A DNA stretch of 64,000 nucleotides from Allium sativum. Taxonomy: Eukaryota > Streptophyta > Magnoliopsida > Asparagales > Amaryllidaceae. Below, one piece after another: positions 58,919 to 64,000 of the stretch; within the stretch, counting starts at the first letter, position 1; each line of letters begins with the position of its first letter. The position numbers and the translations under genes were made by a program. The notes under the pieces were generated by a model. It did no database searches. It was not told the origin of the DNA and was given only the letters and a program-made list of their open reading frames with translations. Location: contig CM060909.1 in NCBI GenBank assembly GCA_030737875.1, positions 395,107,565-395,171,564 on the forward strand. Direction: 5' to 3'.

Positions 58919-59974
58919 TATAACGACCCAGATTTTTAGCCATTTTATTTTGAACATTTATATTAGTTTTAAATGTTGTGTTGATAACTTAAAAAGGGTT
59001 TTATAGCAAATTTATTTATAAAATGAATTTTGAACGTATATTTTATAATATAATTTAAAACGAGTTTAAAATGGCGCGGTAGTTTGAATATTCGATTTCA
59101 AATTTCAAATGAATGTACATGATTCAAAATAAGTCGGAATTCAACGAAACAAGAAACCTTTGAGTCTATTAAACTGTATCTTTCTAATGGAAGTGAAAAA
59201 TCAAGATTTCATCTTGTAAATTGAAAGTTATATCCAAATTAAATATTCAGAAAAACAGCGGCCTATTCGTTTATGGCCATAACAGATATTTAAATATATT
59301 TAAATATTGGTATCGAATTTGGACAAGATTCTTTTGAGGCGTAGTTATAATTTAATTTTTAGAATTTTATTGTAATTTTTAATTAATTAAATACGCAACT
59401 TTTTATTTGGAGTATTTTGCACCCTTTATCAATATTTTGGGATTTCATAATATAAGTTAAACTACCGATATTATTATATTTTTGGGATCGTGGTATCTCA
59501 CTGGACACGACCGTACTCTTATTTTTGTCCGTAGCAGTCCATACATGAACGAAATTTGTGCTTGCAAATGTGTCCATAACTTTCTTACTACATGGGCATG
59601 TGATAGGCTAAATTTTCAGTCATAATGTCCACGAGAGTTCAGCTACTACGAGTGCACAAAATATTTATAGCTATTGCAAATACGTAAGCCAATTATCAAA
59701 CTTTGGTACATGTGAGCATGAAACCGACCCTAAAGATAAAACACAAATTCTTTACCATATTCAAACACCAACAAACCGGAAATGCAAATTAAATAATAAC
59801 TAGGCAAGTATTGGGACAGTTTGATGAACAAGCAATTTGCGATTATTCTTTAACTAATTCTTTAGCATATTTACATGCTAAAACACATTTCATATGCACA
59901 ATAAAGGAGTAAATATCCTTGTCTATCCAAATGGACTCGTAAAACTTGCAGGTTTGCTTTGGAATGCACAGAAA

Positions 59975-60070
59975 CGTGCCAACCACGAAAACTTGGCGAC
60001 CACGGAAAAGGTGTCGTGCCTACCACATATACGTGCCAACCACATTTGACTCTTTTCTCTTCTATTTAAG
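59975..60070 (+). promoter_or_regulatory. Candidate U3 promoter with three CGTGCC(A/T)ACCAC repeats
   Basis: Copies at 59975-59986, 60015-60026 and 60032-60043 precede a TATA-like TATTTAAG (60063-60070) by 20-90 bp. Then comes a pyrimidine-rich TTCAGCTCTCTCTTCTCC start region. The core CCAACC/CCTACC matches the AC-type element bound by plant R2R3-MYB factors. The tobacco element Tto1 is known to be driven by MYB-bound LTR repeats of this kind. The role here is inferred. Confidence 0.45.
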
Positions 60071-61515
60071 AGTGTGTGTTTTCCTTCAGCTCTCTCTTCT
60101 CCTGGATCTCGGTTTTTGCCTGCTACATGAGCACCTCCTCACCGTTTTTCCACTTGCTTACATTCCCCTATTTCTGTTCCATTTCCATACTAACTCCTAC
60201 GCCATCTTCCCCTCCTAAGTAATCTCCAGCGTTTGCCTTACTTTGGCAGTTCCATGGTGTCTCTAGACCTAGCTCGCTCCAAACAGTAACCTACTCTTGA
60301 CTGACGGTGAAGTTGCGGACCCTTGTTGTCTTGGATATGGAAGTCTGTAGCCTCTTGAAGTGGTGTATGTTTGCAGTGGGGTTGGAATGAGGTACTGTTT
60401 TATCTAATGGAAGATTAACACGGGATTTGGAGAGCTGGGTGATTCTGAGAACGGGAATGAACGTGATGAGGGTGGCCAGGTATTCTTACATGCTATATTT
60501 TTTAGGATTGTTGTGGCAATATAAATGGTGGAGAGATTTGTGCTCTAAGTTCTAATGGAGGAGAGAGGTTTCGAAGGGGAAGAACGAGTGGTTGATGACA
60601 TTGAAGTGGCGCTGGGTAAATATGTAGAAGATGGGTTTTCACATGAAGAATGAAAATGAGTGTTGTCTTGGCAAGGAGTGAACGCAGAGTATGATGTTGG
60701 AATCACTGTGTCGAACGGAAGTTGTGATGGAAACTGTGTTAATGCATGGATTTACATCATGGATGGAGACTCTATTGTCTGGGAAGAAGGTATGTATCCG
60801 CTGGTTTGGTTTAAAACGAAATAAGTGATTAGTCTTTAAACCATATTATATAATAAGGGATGTATGGTTTGTGTGTACAGATTTTGGTAAATATTAGGGG
60901 AGTAGTAAGTGTCGTAGCCAGTTCTGTTAGTACGAGGAAAAGGGACGTTGTTCAACAGTTTTGAGTCTGCAGTGAGGTAGAAACAAGTAGTATCTCTAAT
61001 ACTGAAGATTAACTTGGGAAATTAAGGTGTGGTTATCTGATAAATGAAGTGCTAATCGATTTGGTTTTGTCTGGGAAGGAGAAGTTGGTAGAAAATGAGG
61101 TTATGAAATCCACGACTTTATTTTAGAAGCCCTTTGATGTCATTGCTTCAAGGAAGAAAAAGAAGAGAAAGGCGGCATTCAATGATACAAGAAATAACGT
61201 ACGCACAATAACAGATGTGAAGGAGGAAAAAGAAATAGAGGAGTAACGGGGGTAAAGAAGAAAATTAAAGGGTAACTAAATATTTATTTATTTGGTTAAT
61301 AACCATAAAAATGTATTCGAACGTATATAATTAATAAGTTGGGCATACATGAATAGAATCACGCGAAACCGGTCACGCTGGAATCGTAACAACGAGATCT
61401 CCGTCGTGGAACTTTTGTGGCTGAAAATAGAGATAATGGAAATTCGTGATAAAATCAAATCTTTGTTTGATTGTAGAAGCAACAAAAAAAAGCAGAATCG
61501 TCAACTGTAAACCGA

Positions 61516-61718
61516 GTGAGTAAACTCACTAACTCTGCTTCGTTTATAATTTTATATAAACGAATTTTAAATTTATTTTATATTGTGAGATGGTTGTTTG
61601 GTTAAAATGGTTGATAAAATTGATTGATATGATTACGTCGTTGATCGATGATTAGTTCTGATATTTCATATTGATGTGAAATAATATTATTGATGTTGAT
61701 TAACATCTGTGGATGCAG
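61516..61718 (+). other. Candidate intron in LTR E
   Basis: CGA then GTGAGTAAAC at 61516, and GTGGATGCAG ending at 61718 before GGAAACAGGTTGGAGG. The 203-bp body is AT-rich. Position and the sequence after the acceptor match LARD-1 and LTR B. Confidence 0.42.
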
Positions 61719-62654
61719 GGAAACAGGTTGGAGGGACCCAACTGGGTTCCTCAACATTTATATTATTGTTTACTGTGATAAATCATGTTGTGTTGAAATC
61801 CCTGACCCTATAAATTTGGTATTTTAATACCGTAAAATATTTTCGAATAAAAAAGGGGGTTCGAAATACAAAAAGGGAAATTTAGTTCCAAAGTAGAGAA
61901 TTGAATTTTTGAATGGACTTGAAGGTAGGAACTTGTTTTAATAAATAAAACAAGAAGTTGATTTTAAACATCTGTTATAAATTTAGTAAAATATTGTCAT
62001 TGGATTAAATTGAATTTATATGGGAAAGGGGAAATTGGTTTTGAAACCAATAGTTGTAATTGGATTTGATCATAGTGATATTAAAGGGGATTAAATGAGA
62101 TTATAAATGTTTGAAGTTAAAAGTGAGATTTTTATAAACATTTATAAATAGAAGTTATAAATAGAATTTGGGTTTAAAAAGGAATATTTATAAAGACGAA
62201 ACCAAATGATTGTGCATGAAAAGATATTTTGGATTAAAGTAAATAATGGTTTAGAGTAAAGATTTAGCAAATAAAATATATAAAATGGAAATTCAAATTT
62301 GAATATGAATCCAAATTGGAGTTTGAATGAGATAGGGAAATGAGGAATCAATTTAAAAGAAGATGATAAGTTTTATTTCAAAATGTGGAATATAAAATAA
62401 ATGGTGATAACGAAATGATTTGGAAAGCATGAATTCAAAAAGGGAATTGGGAATTTGAATTAACGTGAAATGGTAGATAAATTCCGGAGTTCAGAATATG
62501 ATCGGATATAGATTATTCGAGAGAGAGTTATTGGAATTTGATTACACCGAATTTAGGGGAGTAGTTATTTCTACTTTATGTTTTGAATCAAATTTAATTA
62601 CTTAATTAATTACTTATTAATTGAAATTAATAAGTACAAGTTATATTTTTATAT

Positions 62655-62941
62655 ACAAAATATTTGAAAACAGCGATTATAATGCTACTGCTATAATAAA
62701 TGTTTTGTAAATTTATACAGCGATTATAATGCTATTGTTTTAGTAAATGTTTTGTAAATTATAAACAACAATTTTAACGCTGCCATTATAATACGATCTT
62801 AAGGCTATTGTTAAATAAATGTTCTATAATTCTAGACAGCGATTGTAACGCTGTTGTTAAAAATAAATGTTTTATAAACTAAATATTTGGAAACAGCGAT
62901 TATAACGCTACCGTTATAATCAATATTTTTCTGTAAAGGAA
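62655..62941. repeat. Imperfect 50-68 bp repeats with ACAGCGATTATAACGCT motif
   Basis: Five units, each with a version of ACAGCGATTATAATGCT and most with (T)AATAAATGTTTTGTAAA. The style resembles CACTA subterminal repeats, and the right edge GGAAGTG reads CACTTCC on the other strand. LARD-1 lacks this block, so it is an insertion or local expansion in LTR E. I could not define both ends. Confidence 0.4.
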
Positions 62942-64000
62942 GTGTGTTCTTAAATCAAATCCGAGGGTCGTGTAAGTGATGTTTTGGTTAAAGTTGTGAG
63001 CTTTGACTATTTCGAAGTTAAGAATGTCGTCAGTTAACGTCTGAGAGGTAATTATACCCCAACTTGACTGACGTCATGATTGACGGAGAAATGGTTAAGG
63101 TTCGGTGGCAAGGACTGGTTAGTGATACCATTAGTCAACGAATGATTATGGTTTGAGTTGTATTAACGGTGTTTCATAACATCGCGCTAATTTAAAAGGA
63201 TTTTTGAAATGTTTTCCAAATTAAAATAAGAGTTATTTCCTACGCGTAGAAAACGAAATGAATTGGTCAACGAGGAATTAAGAAATGGAATATGGAAATA
63301 TTTTCCGATATTAAAAATGTATATTTTCTGAATATAGAAAATAAGGATTCGTAAATATTTACAAATGTTTTCTAACTGGAATAAGAGATATTATCTCGAA
63401 TAAAGAAATTATAATATTGAAAATGTTTTTCAAAGAATCAAGAAGGGAAATCGAGGTTCAAAAGAATACGAAAGATGGGAAATGAGAATTGTAAATGATA
63501 ATATGAATAAGGAATTGATTTAAAGGGGCCCAATGTTGATTGATGATAGATCGATCGAATTCCTACCTGTAAATAAGATCGTAGGTTGCACACTTATTTT
63601 TCTTTGATAGTTAAATCACCGACTATCGAAGTTTTTGACCATTTTTCCGTCGTCAATACGGAGAGACCGGGATCAGATTTATTATCTGGAAACCACTCTG
63701 TATGGGCGTTAGCGTTGCGATCAAATATGATGAAAATAATTGAAGGCGGAGTTATGCAAGGGCTATCCTGTTTACAGGATAGTGCCTTCGGTTTGTCCAG
63801 TCCCAGGACAACGTGAATGGACGAATGTCTGACAGAGTATATCTAACGGATCAATTTGTGATTTGGCGGGTATGACGATGTGGCATTCAAAGTGAATGGT
63901 GGTCAGGTGTTCTAAAAGATACGTAATGACCTCAAGCCTCACAACCCGGAATTGACAAAAATCGGGCAGGCAGCAAGGCTAAGTGGGTCGCTCCCATTAG

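Larger units (their letters stand above)
58919..64000 (+). mobile_element. LTR E: giant LTR related to LARD-1, cut by window end
   Basis: Starts TATAACGACCCAG, with A in place of the usual second base G. It is collinear with the LARD-1 LTR: GAGGCGTAGTTATAATTTAA (59335), GCACCCT...ATTTTTGGGATCGTGG (59420-59490), a donor/acceptor pair (61516 and 61718), ACAGGTTGGAGGGACCC (61724), GTCTGAGAGGTAATTA (63039) and GATGTGGCATTCAAAGTGAA (63877). By eye the matched blocks are about 75-80% identical. No PBS is reached before the window ends. It inserted into the CACTA element. Confidence 0.8.

Noticed and set aside
57920..62941. One CACTA transposon with both ends in the window
   Set aside because: LTR E sequence lies on both sides of 62941, and the repeats near 62655-62941 have the same orientation as those at 57985, not inverted.

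Overview
This window is intergenic heterochromatin from a plant nuclear genome, most likely an eudicot (inference). It is AT-rich and I see no intact host gene. It is built almost entirely of nested long-terminal-repeat (LTR) retrotransposons. Plant hallmarks are LTRs that begin TGTAAC and are followed by a primer-binding site (PBS) for initiator-Met tRNA (TGGTATCAGAGC), a Ty3/gypsy chromovirus polyprotein with a C-terminal chromodomain, a Mutator-like element with 9-bp target duplications, a CACTA end and a plant-type LINE. I cannot name the species.

Layout. 1-1285: AT-rich DNA I cannot assign. 1286-3720: decayed L1-type LINE, cut off by LTR DNA. 3721-12169: an LTR-start scrap and two giant LTRs (A and B, minus strand). 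12170-22173: a decayed Tekay/Del-type chromovirus on the minus strand, with gag, protease, reverse transcriptase, RNase H, integrase and chromodomain all readable but interrupted by stops. Its 5' LTR is broken by the next element. 22174-31752: LARD-1 (large retrotransposon derivative, plus strand), with a 5.8-kb LTR around a 1.4-kb non-coding interior and a truncated 3' LTR. 31753-31912: a patchwork junction. 31913-33394: another chromovirus LTR piece. 33395-50190: LARD-2 (minus strand), a tandem LTR-interior-LTR-interior-LTR array with a period near 7.3 kb. 50191-51382: two LTR scraps. 51383-57919: LTR D, carrying a Pack-MULE (56214-57723) with a captured BCS1-type AAA-ATPase fragment. 57920-58918: start of a CACTA element. 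58919-64000: LTR E, running off the window.

How it fits together. LARD-1 and LARD-2 encode no protein. They share with the chromovirus the same PBS and a similar stretch before the polypurine tract (PPT), so a chromovirus of this type is the obvious source of enzymes for their movement (inference). The LTR families share an unusual plan: a TATA box in several, a GC-rich leader, a GTRAGT splice-donor-like site in most, an AT-rich segment often packed with small hairpins, and an acceptor-like AG followed by G. I propose that these giant LTRs contain an intron. The most interesting items are this LTR-intron architecture, the hairpin arrays, a 17-bp motif shared by both LARD interiors, the tandem LARD-2 array and the Pack-MULE.
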